64,000 bases of DNA from Daejeonella oryzae DSM 19973 (GTDB lineage Bacteria > Bacteroidota > Bacteroidia > Sphingobacteriales > Sphingobacteriaceae): positions 248,001 to 312,000 of the forward strand of contig NZ_KE383964.1 in assembly GCF_000422945.1 (NCBI RefSeq), written 5' to 3'. This document shows, one piece after another, positions 36,068-44,384 of this stretch (position 1 is its first letter; each line of letters begins with the position of its first letter). A model generated the notes under the pieces. It was not told the origin of the DNA and made no database searches. It saw nothing but the letters and a program-made list of their open reading frames with translations. The translations under genes and the position numbers were made by a program.

Positions 36068-36099
36068 AGAAGCAGATTTGATTTCCTGAATCTGCTTCT
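36068..36099 (+). terminator. Hairpin between rseP and hscB
   Basis: AGAAGCAGATT/AATCTGCTTCT forms a perfect 11-bp stem with a 10-base loop, ending 20 bp before the hscB ATG. The following CAAATTTCTATTTT is only partly T-rich. It may be a weak terminator for rseP or a structure in the hscB leader. Confidence 0.6.
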
Positions 36100-36118
36100 C
36101 AAATTTCTATTTTAAAGA

Positions 36119-36652
36119 ATGAATTATTTTGAGTTTTACGAGTTGCCGGTTTTGTTCCATGTAAATGAAACAGAGGTGAAAAAGAAGTTTTACGAATTGA
36201 GCAAAAAATATCATCCCGACTTTTTTGCCAATGAAAGTGAAGCCAGGCAACAGGAAATACTCGAGCTCTCTACATTAAATAATAAAGCTTACCAGGTTCT
36301 ATCGCATCCCTTAAAAAGAATAGAATATATATTGGGATTAAATAACCTGATGGCCGAAGGTGATAAGTACCAGCTTCCGCAGGATTTTCTGATGGATATG
36401 ATGGATGTGAATGAAGCCTTGATGGAACAGGAATTCGAGCCTGATGCTGCAGCTCTTGATTCAATAAGCCGTCAGGTGGATGAAATTGAAAAGAAATTGT
36501 TTGATGAATTAAAGGTCAATACAGAGAGTTTTGACCGCGAACCTTTGGAGCAGCATGAAAACACTTTGCTGAAAATCAAAGACATCTGGTATCGGCAAAA
36601 GTATTTGTTGCGAATTAGAGAGAGTTTACATAAGTTTGCAACCCGCATATAA
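36119..36652 (+). CDS. hscB: Fe-S cluster co-chaperone HscB
   Basis: A 177-aa J-protein: N-terminal J domain with HPD at residues 32-34, then the three-helix C-terminal domain (about 85-177) that binds the scaffold IscU. It lacks the Gly/Phe and zinc-finger parts of DnaJ. HscB delivers IscU to the Hsp70 HscA for cluster transfer. It sits apart from fdx/iscX and is followed 7 bp later by tRNA-Leu(CAA), probably in the same transcript. Confidence 0.9.
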   Translation: MNYFEFYELPVLFHVNETEVKKKFYELSKKYHPDFFANESEARQQEILELSTLNNKAYQVLSHPLKRIEYILGLNNLMAEGDKYQLPQDFLMDMMDVNEALMEQEFEPDAAALDSISRQVDEIEKKLFDELKVNTESFDREPLEQHENTLLKIKDIWYRQKYLLRIRESLHKFATRI

Positions 36653-36659
36653 GGAAAAT

Positions 36660-36739
36660 GCCCAGCTGGCGGAACTGGTAGACGCGTCGGTCTCAAACAC
36701 CGATAGGAAACTGTGCCGGTTCGATTCCGGCGCTGGGTA
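36660..36739 (+). tRNA. tRNA-Leu (anticodon CAA)
   Basis: An 80-nt class II tRNA. Acceptor stem GCCCAGC/GCTGGGT (one G-U pair), anticodon stem TCGGT/ACCGA with loop CTCAAAC giving anticodon CAA, and T-arm GCCGG/CCGGC around TTCGATT. CCA is not encoded. It starts 7 bp after the hscB stop. Confidence 0.95.
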
Positions 36740-36744
36740 CATTA

Positions 36745-36779
36745 ACCGCCTTTAGAATTATCTGAAGGCGGTTTTTATT
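36745..36779 (+). terminator. Terminator of the hscB-tRNA-Leu transcript
   Basis: ACCGCCTTTAGA and TCTGAAGGCGGT pair with one mismatch around an ATTA loop, followed by TTTTTATTTT. It lies directly after the tRNA 3' end. Confidence 0.9.
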
Positions 36780-37157
36780 TTCTACGGAAGACATACTATT
36801 TAATGGATTCTCTATGTAGTCGGCAATACCTACAAGAAAGACTTCCATTTATAAAGGGCTTATCTAAAAAGCCCTGCATGATGGCAAGGCTTTGAAAGTA
36901 TAATAACACTCGAATTTTCAAAAATTTCCGCTGTTGCCAAATAGAGCCGCCAAACTGGGGTAATTAGGATCTGACACATGCATCGCCTAAAGGGATATGC
37001 GGTAGTGGCATTAAGATTTTATGTTCAGGGATTTGGGATGCAGATGTCTTATTGCGCCAGTCGGCCCGTTGCTAAGTCATCCCACCATTAATTTTTCAGG
37101 TAATTAGTGAAATTAGTTTTCGTAGCTGGTTTCGCCTTCTCAAATCTAACTGGATAA
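36780..37157. other. Non-coding region, possible mobile-element relic
   Basis: About 378 bp without a gene, just behind a tRNA and its terminator. The part at about 36950-37080 looks richer in G+C than the neighbouring intergenic DNA. It contains stop-ridden fragments in all frames I checked. On the minus strand a stretch near 36941-36979 begins TGTCAGATCC and continues with CCAGTTTGGCGG, wording that reminds me of the ends of IS21-like elements, but I cannot confirm this. A 7-bp stem AGGGCTT/AAGCCCT lies at 36855-36875. Confidence 0.3.
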
Positions 37158-37835
37158 TTAGGACTTATCCAGAATTTTAAACAGCATATCATCCATAAAT
37201 AATGCTGTGAATTCCTTATTTTCTACTGTTCCCACATCTGTAAGTCTCGGGAGGAAATTACTGAAAAACTGCTGATGATGTGCAGTTTCAATCAGTGTGC
37301 TGCTCAACGATTTGGGATATTGGTAATCCGGGTTGTAAGCAGTTATTACATCAGCAATATTAGCGCATAAATCTTTATAGGGTTTAAATACTTCATTTTT
37401 ATTAATCTCCCTTACTTCTTTAACCAAATAAACTTTGCTGCTCTCGGCAATTACAATTTTGTTAAGATAATTTTTGTTATAGTCGAGCCTGCCACCGCTA
37501 TCCGGGAGTTCATGGGTGAGTAAATGAACAATAGTTTTCAGTTTAGCTTTTGTATCGCTTACGTTCTGAAGCTGAAACATAACTAAATAGGCCAGATAAG
37601 ACCAGTACCAGTTAAGAATGTACAAAAGCAGGCGATGCTTATTTTCAAAATACCTGTAAATAGTTGCTTCGGTAGTTTTTATTTCGAGCGCCAGTTTTTT
37701 AAAAGTAAAGTGTTCAAACCCCAATTCATAAATCAGGTCAATGGCACTTTTTATTATATGCTTACCTAATTCGCTGCTTTCCGGATCCCGTAAATAGATC
37801 TTTTCATTTACTTTAAAAATTACCTGAAAATCCAT
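37158..37835 (-). CDS. TetR/AcrR family transcriptional regulator
   Basis: A 225-aa regulator. The N-terminal helix-turn-helix is near residues 22-65 (AIDLIYELGFEHFTFKKLALEIKTTEATIYRYFENKHRLL pattern), with the typical TxxTIYRYFxxKxxLL recognition helix. The remaining all-helical part is a ligand and dimer domain. It diverges from a DUF2490 / carbonic anhydrase / P-type ATPase / Usp cluster and probably represses it. AT-rich palindromes in the shared promoter (37920-37948) are candidate operators. Confidence 0.92.
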   Translation of the reverse strand: MDFQVIFKVNEKIYLRDPESSELGKHIIKSAIDLIYELGFEHFTFKKLALEIKTTEATIYRYFENKHRLLLYILNWYWSYLAYLVMFQLQNVSDTKAKLKTIVHLLTHELPDSGGRLDYNKNYLNKIVIAESSKVYLVKEVREINKNEVFKPYKDLCANIADVITAYNPDYQYPKSLSSTLIETAHHQQFFSNFLPRLTDVGTVENKEFTALFMDDMLFKILDKS

Positions 37836-37919
37836 ATAAACATTTTTTACCCAAAGATACTATAATATATAATTTAAAAAGTAATTGTTTTATAAAAGAT
37901 ATAAAAACAATTATTTACA

Positions 37920-37948
37920 ATAGTATTACTACTATTAAAAATAGTAAT
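37920..37948. promoter_or_regulatory. Candidate TetR operator palindromes
   Basis: ATAGTA-TTAC-TACTAT (37920-37935) is a perfect 6+6 palindrome. Its right half continues into ACTATT-AAA-AATAGT and ATTACT...AGTAAT pairings up to 37948. These overlapping inverted repeats lie between the divergent TetR and DUF2490 genes, where a TetR operator is expected. Confidence 0.5.
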
Positions 37949-38115
37949 CATATATTTACAGAAATAAATTAAAAGAATGTTACTGAATAAATGAATCCTT
38001 TTCTATTGCATTTTCAATAAGGTAAAAGTTGTTTGGGAGGCTTCAGCAACAGAAATTTATGAACAAAAGAAATGAACCTAATCTTTACGCTGCTAAACAT
38101 TTAAAGTAAATATTT

Positions 38116-38820
38116 ATGAAATCCGATTGCTCTATGCGAATACAATTCCCGAAAACATTAATTCTAATTTCATTTCTACTGTTGTCTAATTTTGCCCATG
38201 CCCAAAAATCAGATGTTGGAAATTGGTTTATCTACTTTGGCAATCAAAAAATAAATAGCAAATGGAATTGGTGGAATGAAGCCCAATACCGCAATTACAA
38301 TTTTGCCGGCGATTTGCAGCAATTGCTTTTAAGAACTGGAATTGGTTATAACCTTACCGAAGACAACAATAATGTTTTACTGGGTTATGCTTTTATTAAT
38401 TCTCAAAATTATCTGCCGGATTCAGATGAAAAAATCGGTATAAAAGAACATAGAATTTACCAGCAGTTTATCACGCGGCAAAACTTCGGGAGAGCCTTTG
38501 TACAACATCGGTACAGGGTTGAAGAACGATTTTTACCAGATGATTTTCAAACGCGCTTCCGGTATTTTTTATCGATAAATATCCCGGTCAATAAAAAAAC
38601 GATGACTGAAAAAACAATTTATGCTTCGGCTTATAATGAGATTTTTCTGAATGCTCAGAATGCCATTTTCGACAGAAACCGCTTGTATGGAGGATTGGGA
38701 TATATAATTAACAAAAATTTTAGAGTAGAAGGTGGGTTTATGGCACAAACTCTGGAAAACACAAACCGTAATCAATTTCAGATAATACTTTTTAACAATT
38801 TACCATTTAATAAGAAATAA
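38116..38820 (+). CDS. DUF2490 outer-membrane-type protein
   Basis: A 234-aa exported protein. The signal peptide ends near AHAQ (residue 30 from ATG 38116; ATG 38134 is an alternative start giving a tidier signal). The mature part begins KSDVGNWFIYFGNQKINSKWNWWNEAQYRNYNF, the DUF2490 hallmark, and is rich in alternating aromatic beta strands, consistent with an outer-membrane beta-barrel ending in an aromatic-rich region. Function is unknown. It heads the cluster divergent from the TetR gene. Confidence 0.85.
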   Translation: MKSDCSMRIQFPKTLILISFLLLSNFAHAQKSDVGNWFIYFGNQKINSKWNWWNEAQYRNYNFAGDLQQLLLRTGIGYNLTEDNNNVLLGYAFINSQNYLPDSDEKIGIKEHRIYQQFITRQNFGRAFVQHRYRVEERFLPDDFQTRFRYFLSINIPVNKKTMTEKTIYASAYNEIFLNAQNAIFDRNRLYGGLGYIINKNFRVEGGFMAQTLENTNRNQFQIILFNNLPFNKK

Positions 38821-38874
38821 TGCAGAAAGGCCGGAAACCCGATTAGGTAATAGGTAGATTAAATTTTAAGAAAA

Positions 38875-39630
38875 GTGAAAAATGCAGCAGTTACATTCGG
38901 AATGATGCTAACAATAGCATCAACTTTAAGTGCTTGTAATTCGGGCACGAACAAACAGAACGTTTCCTCAGCCGAAACCATAGTATCTAATGAAGATAGG
39001 GTGGTGAACAGCGTAATGACAAAAGAAGAACAAGAAAAACTCACACCTGATGTAGTATTGCAGGACTTTAAGGCCGGCAATACCCGCTTTCACAATAAAG
39101 ATATCACTAAAAGAGACCACTCGGAGCAAGTTCGAAAATCTGCTGTAGGCCAGTTTCCAAAAGCAGTAGTATTAAGTTGCCTGGACAGTCGAGTCACGGT
39201 TGAAGATGTATTCGATCAGGGAATTGGGGATGTTTTTGTAGGCAGAGTGGCAGGAAATTTTATTAATGAGGACCTCTTGGGAAGTTTGGAATTTGCTTCT
39301 AAAGTGGCTGGCGCTAAACTCATTTTGGTAATGGGTCATCAACATTGCGGTGCTGTAAAAGCTGCTATAGATGATGTTAAGTTAGGAAATATTACAGTGA
39401 TGCTTTCTAAAATCAAGCCAGCTGTAGCAATGAGTCAGGATTTTAAAGGGGAAAAAACATCAAAAAATGAGGAATTTGTGAAATATGTTTCTGAGAATAA
39501 TGTACGCTATGCGATGAATCAAATTCGCGAAAAGAGTCCCATCATCAAAGAATTGGAAGAAAAAGGCCAGGTAAAAATTGTGGGGGTATTTTACAGACTA
39601 ACAGATGGAACTATAGAATTTTTAAATTAA
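38875..39630 (+). CDS. Beta-class carbonic anhydrase with lipoprotein signal
   Basis: A 251-aa enzyme starting with GTG. The N-terminus has a lipobox TLSAC (Cys21), so the enzyme is probably anchored at the cell envelope. The zinc ligands of beta carbonic anhydrases are complete: Cys102 with the Asp104/Arg106 dyad in SCLDSRV, and His155 and Cys158 in GHQHCGAVK. It converts CO2 and bicarbonate. Most bacterial beta-class enzymes are cytoplasmic, so an envelope location is notable. It lies between the DUF2490 protein and a P-type cation ATPase on the same strand. Confidence 0.92.
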   Translation: MKNAAVTFGMMLTIASTLSACNSGTNKQNVSSAETIVSNEDRVVNSVMTKEEQEKLTPDVVLQDFKAGNTRFHNKDITKRDHSEQVRKSAVGQFPKAVVLSCLDSRVTVEDVFDQGIGDVFVGRVAGNFINEDLLGSLEFASKVAGAKLILVMGHQHCGAVKAAIDDVKLGNITVMLSKIKPAVAMSQDFKGEKTSKNEEFVKYVSENNVRYAMNQIREKSPIIKELEEKGQVKIVGVFYRLTDGTIEFLN

Positions 39631-39780
39631 ACCTTCCACGTACGATATGAGTTCGAAAAGGCACAGATGTGACTCAAATTATTTAACTCAGATTGACATA
39701 GAATGCGTAGATTGAATCAGTTAAATGAATAACTAGTAAGACCTGTTTTTGTGAATTAAAGAGTTAGCAATTTAGTAATC
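39631..39780. other. Intergenic gap before the P-type ATPase gene
   Basis: About 150 bp. I see no gene, hairpin terminator or clear promoter element in it. Confidence 0.5.
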
Positions 39781-42507
39781 ATGAATAGTGTGCAGCAAAG
39801 CGAAGACTGGCATCGGCTTCCATACAGTCAGGTGTTAGAAATTCTCAACACCTCTTCGAATGGTCTTTCTTCAAATGAAGCTGCTATACGGTTAAAGAAG
39901 ACCGGACCAAACATTCTGATGAGGCAAGGTGGGGAAAGCGCCATTAAGATCTTTCTAAGGCAATTTTTTAATCCTTTAATCTATATTCTACTTGCTTCAA
40001 CAGTTCTGGCCTTTTCGCTGGGTAAGGTTACCGATGGCATCGTGGTGTTTACAGTAATCATGGTTAATGCCATCATCGGGTTTATTCAGGAGTACCAGGC
40101 CGGGAAGACCATTGAGGGTTTGCTAAAGCTGGTGCCAGAAAATGCAACCGTTATGCGGGATGGCAAGAAGAAAAACAGTGCAGCTGCGGAAATAGTACCG
40201 GGGGATTATATTTTGCTTCAGGCGGGCGACAAGGTGTCTGCAGACATGAGGCTCACATTTGTAAAAAACATGCAGTGTAATGAGTCTATTCTTACCGGAG
40301 AATCTTTGCCGGTGGAGAAATACACGGAGGCGACGAATGCGGATGCTGGAATCGCAGATCGAAAGTGCATGGTTTTTAGCGGGACATTAGTGACTTCAGG
40401 AACAGCGGAAGGCGTGGTAGTAGCAACAGGCTCTGAAACAGAGATCGGTAAAATCTCCAAACTCCTGCAAAACACGACTTCAGTAAAATCTCCACTTACC
40501 AAATCTTTGGAAAAGATTGCTAAAGGAATTACCTATTCAATATTACTGGTTGGTATTTTAGTCACCCTCATCGGTATCTTTCGTGGACATACCATTATCG
40601 ATGCGGTATTTTCTGCAATAACACTTGCTGTAGCCGCTATTCCTGAAGGACTACCGGCAATAATTACCATTGCATCAGCAATTGGTGTGATGAGAATGGC
40701 CAAAAGGCAGGCGATCATCCGGCACTTATCTGCCGTTGAAACCCTGGGAAGCACCACGGTTATCTGTTCTGACAAAACCGGAACGCTCACTCTCAATGAA
40801 ATGACCGTCCGCGAACTCTGGAATGGAAAGCAGAAATTCAAAGTCAGTGGAGCAGGCATTAATCCCGATGGAAAAATTATAAATTTAGATACGGACCAGG
40901 TTGCTACTGGGGAAGAAATAGAAGAACTTATACGGGCGGCTGCTTTGTGCAATGACTCTACACTACAATATAAAGAAGGCCATTGGACAGCAGTTGGAGA
41001 TCCGACGGAAGTGGCTCTGATAGCCGCCGCCGGAAAGTTTGGACTAAAAGAAGAACATCTGAAGAATGAGTGGCAGCGGCTGGATGAATTACCTTTTGAC
41101 TCCGCAAGAAAAATAATGGCTACACTCCACAAGTCTCCTTCAGGAGAAAAAATAATTTACCTCAAAGGCGCACCCGAGTCTGTTATTCCGCTGTTAAAGC
41201 ATTCTGAAAAATTATCCGGAAGAGCTATAAAAGATGAGGTGAGGGCAGAGTCCCTCAGACTGGCAGAAACCGGGATGAGAGTATTAGCCTTTGCTTCAAA
41301 AAAACTACAGAATGCCAATTCATCAGTCATTACGGAAGATGAGCTTAATGAATTTGATTTTTTGGGAATTCAGGCTATGAGCGACCCGACCAGGCTGGAA
41401 GTAAAAGAGGCGATTAATGCCTGTCATCATGCCGGAATTACAGTAAAAATGATCACCGGCGATCACCCGGCAACGGCCGTAGCCATAGGAAAAGAGCTTC
41501 GTTTGATAAATCCAGAGCGTGTAGTTACAGGGAAAGAGCTTCAGAATATGAGCGAAGAAGAACTTGCTTATGAGGTAAAAAATACCAATATCTTTGCACG
41601 TGTATCTCCGGAAGATAAGCTGAACCTGGTTAAAGCACTCCAGTCTGATGGTCAAGTTGTTGCGATGACTGGCGACGGGGTGAATGATGCACCTGCACTT
41701 AAGCGGGCTGATATTGGCGTGGCAATGGGCATTACAGGAACAGCTGTTTCCAAAGAAGCGTCAGATATGATTCTGGCCAATGATAATTTTGAAAGTATTA
41801 AAGCAGCCGTGGAGGAAGGTCGCCGGGTATTTGATAATCTTTTAAAATCTATCATTTTTGTGCTGCCCACCAGCATCGGACTGGGTCTCGTCATTTTTAT
41901 CGCCGTGTTATTTTTCCCTTCTGAAAATGGCCTCTTATTGTTGCCAATGCAGCCCGTGCAGGTATTATGGATTAACCTGATTACTGCTGTGTCACTGGCA
42001 TTACCACTGGCAATGGAGGTAATGGAACCTGATGTGATGAACCGTCCGCCACGTAAACCTGACAAACCGCTTTTGAGTCCGTTTATAATTTTCAGAATGA
42101 TTCTCGTCTCTATGATTATGGCAGGGGGAACCATTGGGCTATTTCTTTGGGAATATCATATCGAACTTTCAAGAGGGACGGAACAATCTCTGGCCGTTTC
42201 AGAAGCTCAAACGATGGCTGTAACCTCAATGGTTCTATTCCAGGTATTCTATCTGATTGATTGCCGTTCGCTTAAGTTTTCGGTCAGGAAAATCGGAATT
42301 TTCTCTAATCCAACAATTTACCTTGGAATTAGCCTGGTATTGCTGGCGCAGATAGCCTTTGTATACGCACCATTCATGAATCGCTGGTTTCACTCATCAC
42401 CATTAAAGGCCGACGCCTGGGGATTATCAACTGTTGTAGCTTTTTCCATTATGATCATTATTGGTATTGAGAAATGGCTAAGGCAAAAATATTATCAAAA
42501 ACATTAA
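39781..42507 (+). CDS. P-type cation-transporting ATPase (P2 type)
   Basis: A 908-aa pump. The N-terminal cation-ATPase domain (about 10-75) precedes the actuator with LTGESLPVEK. The M4 motif is AIPEGLPA, the phosphorylation site is Asp331 in SDKTGTLT, and the nucleotide domain has KGAPESV. The hinge is MTGDGVNDAPALKRADIG, followed by the C-terminal helices. PEGLPA is typical of Ca2+-type (P2A/P2B) pumps. However, M6 reads NLITAVSLALPLAMEV, lacking the Asp of the SERCA NLVTDGLPA motif, so the ion is uncertain. It lies 4 bp before a Usp gene, so coupled synthesis is expected. Confidence 0.93.
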   Translation: MNSVQQSEDWHRLPYSQVLEILNTSSNGLSSNEAAIRLKKTGPNILMRQGGESAIKIFLRQFFNPLIYILLASTVLAFSLGKVTDGIVVFTVIMVNAIIGFIQEYQAGKTIEGLLKLVPENATVMRDGKKKNSAAAEIVPGDYILLQAGDKVSADMRLTFVKNMQCNESILTGESLPVEKYTEATNADAGIADRKCMVFSGTLVTSGTAEGVVVATGSETEIGKISKLLQNTTSVKSPLTKSLEKIAKGITYSILLVGILVTLIGIFRGHTIIDAVFSAITLAVAAIPEGLPAIITIASAIGVMRMAKRQAIIRHLSAVETLGSTTVICSDKTGTLTLNEMTVRELWNGKQKFKVSGAGINPDGKIINLDTDQVATGEEIEELIRAAALCNDSTLQYKEGHWTAVGDPTEVALIAAAGKFGLKEEHLKNEWQRLDELPFDSARKIMATLHKSPSGEKIIYLKGAPESVIPLLKHSEKLSGRAIKDEVRAESLRLAETGMRVLAFASKKLQNANSSVITEDELNEFDFLGIQAMSDPTRLEVKEAINACHHAGITVKMITGDHPATAVAIGKELRLINPERVVTGKELQNMSEEELAYEVKNTNIFARVSPEDKLNLVKALQSDGQVVAMTGDGVNDAPALKRADIGVAMGITGTAVSKEASDMILANDNFESIKAAVEEGRRVFDNLLKSIIFVLPTSIGLGLVIFIAVLFFPSENGLLLLPMQPVQVLWINLITAVSLALPLAMEVMEPDVMNRPPRKPDKPLLSPFIIFRMILVSMIMAGGTIGLFLWEYHIELSRGTEQSLAVSEAQTMAVTSMVLFQVFYLIDCRSLKFSVRKIGIFSNPTIYLGISLVLLAQIAFVYAPFMNRWFHSSPLKADAWGLSTVVAFSIMIIIGIEKWLRQKYYQKH

Positions 42508-42511
42508 TATT

Positions 42512-43354
42512 ATGGGCAAAATACTTGTAACAACCGATTTTTCGTCAAACTCAAAGGCCGGTATCCGCTTTGCGATACAATTAGCATCTCAGGCCGGGCA
42601 CGAACTGGTTTTTTACTATGCCGCTGAAATCCTCAAACCAACATCGTGGAGCCCCGAAAGATATAAAAACTACGCTGCAAGCGAAATTGCCCGGCATCAG
42701 AAAAAACTTGAACAATTTATAGCGGTAATCTGCAAAAAAAGCAATCTATCTCCGGTTAAATATACTTGCGTAGTCCAAATCGCGGTAGAATTTGGAAGTT
42801 ATGTAGTTTCTTATGCAGAAAAAATCAAAGCTGATTTTATTTGTATAAGTACCAGAGGTGCCGGAAAAATAGAAAAGCTTTTTGGCACCAACGCTTCAAC
42901 ACTTATTGCCACATCAAGTGTACCCGTAATTGTGGTTCCATACACTTACCGCGTAAAATCAATTAATAATATCTGGTACGCTTCAGATTTGCAAAATTTT
43001 GAGTTGGAGATTAAAAGCGTTGGTAAATTTGCAAGTGCTTTAAAAGCAAAAATTAAAGTGCTTCATTACGAAATTTTGCTGCACTTAAAAGAAAATAAAG
43101 ACAAATTTGCGGAATTAGAGTCAAAATATTCATCAGAAGTTATCCATTTTCAGTTCAAAAAATTGGATATCGAATATCCTTTAACTTACCATATACAAAG
43201 AGATATTAAGAAAGCTAAACCGTCATTATTAATATTGTTTACAAAACAAGATCGTAGTTGGTTTGATCGTTTTTTTCTATCAAGCGACGCTGCCGAGATA
43301 GCTTTTGACAGCAAAACGCCCATGCTGGTTTACAGAAAAAATAAACTTAAGTGA
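42512..43354 (+). CDS. Tandem-type universal stress protein
   Basis: A 280-aa protein with two Usp-like halves. The first (1-150) has ILVTTDFSSNSKAGIRFAIQLA and the ATP-site-like STRGAGKIEKLFGTNASTLIATSSVPVIVVP. The second (about 155-280) has a similar fold pattern but no clear nucleotide motif. It starts 4 bp after the P-type ATPase stop and probably regulates or supports that pump or its stress response. Confidence 0.88.
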   Translation: MGKILVTTDFSSNSKAGIRFAIQLASQAGHELVFYYAAEILKPTSWSPERYKNYAASEIARHQKKLEQFIAVICKKSNLSPVKYTCVVQIAVEFGSYVVSYAEKIKADFICISTRGAGKIEKLFGTNASTLIATSSVPVIVVPYTYRVKSINNIWYASDLQNFELEIKSVGKFASALKAKIKVLHYEILLHLKENKDKFAELESKYSSEVIHFQFKKLDIEYPLTYHIQRDIKKAKPSLLILFTKQDRSWFDRFFLSSDAAEIAFDSKTPMLVYRKNKLK

Positions 43355-43443
43355 TCGTGCTTATCCATCCTCTTCCTAGGTTATTGCTTTTCGAAAATTG
43401 AATTGGATTTTGAAGAGGATTATTTAAAGTGATCGGGGTTTTA

Positions 43444-43488
43444 ATAAAAAAGCCTGTAAATATTCTTTACAGGCTCTTATTTAATAGT
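43444..43488. terminator. Bidirectional terminator between the Usp gene and a minus-strand gene
   Basis: The perfect 10-bp stem AGCCTGTAAA/TTTACAGGCT (43451-43475, loop TATTC) has an A-run on its left and a T-rich stretch on its right. It separates two convergent genes. Confidence 0.88.
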
Positions 43489-43503
43489 AGATTTTCTAAT
43501 TGA

Positions 43504-43839
43504 TTATCCGGCCTTTTCGTTCAGAAAATTAATTAAATGCTGCTCAAGCAATTCGGTATTGTATTCAGATTCTTCAGCATTATTTAATAAAGTAATTTCA
43601 TTATCAGAAACGGTAACCGTAAATGCATTTCCTTCTAAAACTTCCGGAAAGAGTATGTTAATCACATCGTATACGTGACCATACTCAATAGTCAGGTTGG
43701 AATCTAACTTCGCATTGATGTAGTCTGCAAATTCCTTTTTTAAAAGGTCGAATAATGTTTCTGCACTTAATGGTTGAATATTTTCTATAGTTGTCACATG
43801 GAATTTTTTTAAATATATGACAAAAGAGACTGAACCCAC
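43504..43839 (-). CDS. Small hypothetical protein
   Basis: A protein of up to 111 aa, acidic and soluble. The first 14 residues from ATG 43839 look unlike the rest, and a GTG at 43797 would give the cleaner N-terminus MTTIENIQPLSAETLF. The core holds two amphipathic helices and beta strands (AFTVTVSDNEITLL). No family recognised. It is monocistronic, behind a shared terminator. Confidence 0.6.
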   Translation of the reverse strand: MGSVSFVIYLKKFHVTTIENIQPLSAETLFDLLKKEFADYINAKLDSNLTIEYGHVYDVINILFPEVLEGNAFTVTVSDNEITLLNNAEESEYNTELLEQHLINFLNEKAG

Positions 43840-43962
43840 TTTATAATCTTAAAGCTTGCATTGCAAAGACATTCAGTTCAATAATCAAAGCAAAGCCGGG
43901 TTTATTAGTGCCACTTGCCCGCATTTTAATTCTTTTAGTATATTTAAGCCTCAGCAATTTCG

Positions 43963-44343
43963 ATGAAAGACTTTAAAAATTATTATACGATTCCAGCAAG
44001 CCCGGCAGAAGTATATCTGGCTTTAACAAACCCTTTAACGCTGCATTTGTGGACCGGTTCTGAAGCGGTGATGAGTACCGAGCCCGGTTCTGAATTTTCC
44101 TTATGGGATGACAGTATAACCGGTCAAAACATCTCTTTTGAAGAGAACCGAAAGATTGTCCAGAAATGGCATTTCGGAGATCAGCCAGAAGATTCTATTG
44201 TAACCATTATTCTGCACCCGGACATGAAAGGAACTTCGGTGGAACTGAAACACACCAATATTCCGGATGAGGATTATGAGGATATTGTGGAAGGCTGGAA
44301 CGATAGCTACTTCGGCGCACTGCAGGAATTTTACGAAGACTAG
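43963..44343 (+). CDS. SRPBCC/START-like domain protein (AHSA1 type)
   Basis: A 126-aa single-domain protein with the AHSA1-type SRPBCC pattern: an initial YYTIPASPAEVYLALTNPLTLHLWTGS strand-helix, the beta sheet GSEFSLWDDSITGQNI and VQKWHFGD, and a long C-terminal helix EGWNDSYFGALQEFYED. Members bind hydrophobic ligands or, in AHSA1, Hsp90. The ligand is not predictable. It is followed 41 bp later by the acylase gene. Confidence 0.85.
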   Translation: MKDFKNYYTIPASPAEVYLALTNPLTLHLWTGSEAVMSTEPGSEFSLWDDSITGQNISFEENRKIVQKWHFGDQPEDSIVTIILHPDMKGTSVELKHTNIPDEDYEDIVEGWNDSYFGALQEFYED

Positions 44344-44384
44344 ATTGTCATTTTCAACATGTTCCTTCTTAATTTCATTTTTTA

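Noticed and set aside
38059-38109. 16-codon ORF (MNKRNEPNLYAAKHLK) before the DUF2490 gene
   Set aside because: Too short, with no codon bias or repeated regulatory codons; not supportable as a leader peptide.
40533-41132. 199-aa minus-strand ORF inside the P-type ATPase gene
   Set aside because: Antisense to the phosphorylation and nucleotide domains of a well-conserved pump; Ser/Ile-rich shadow translation.
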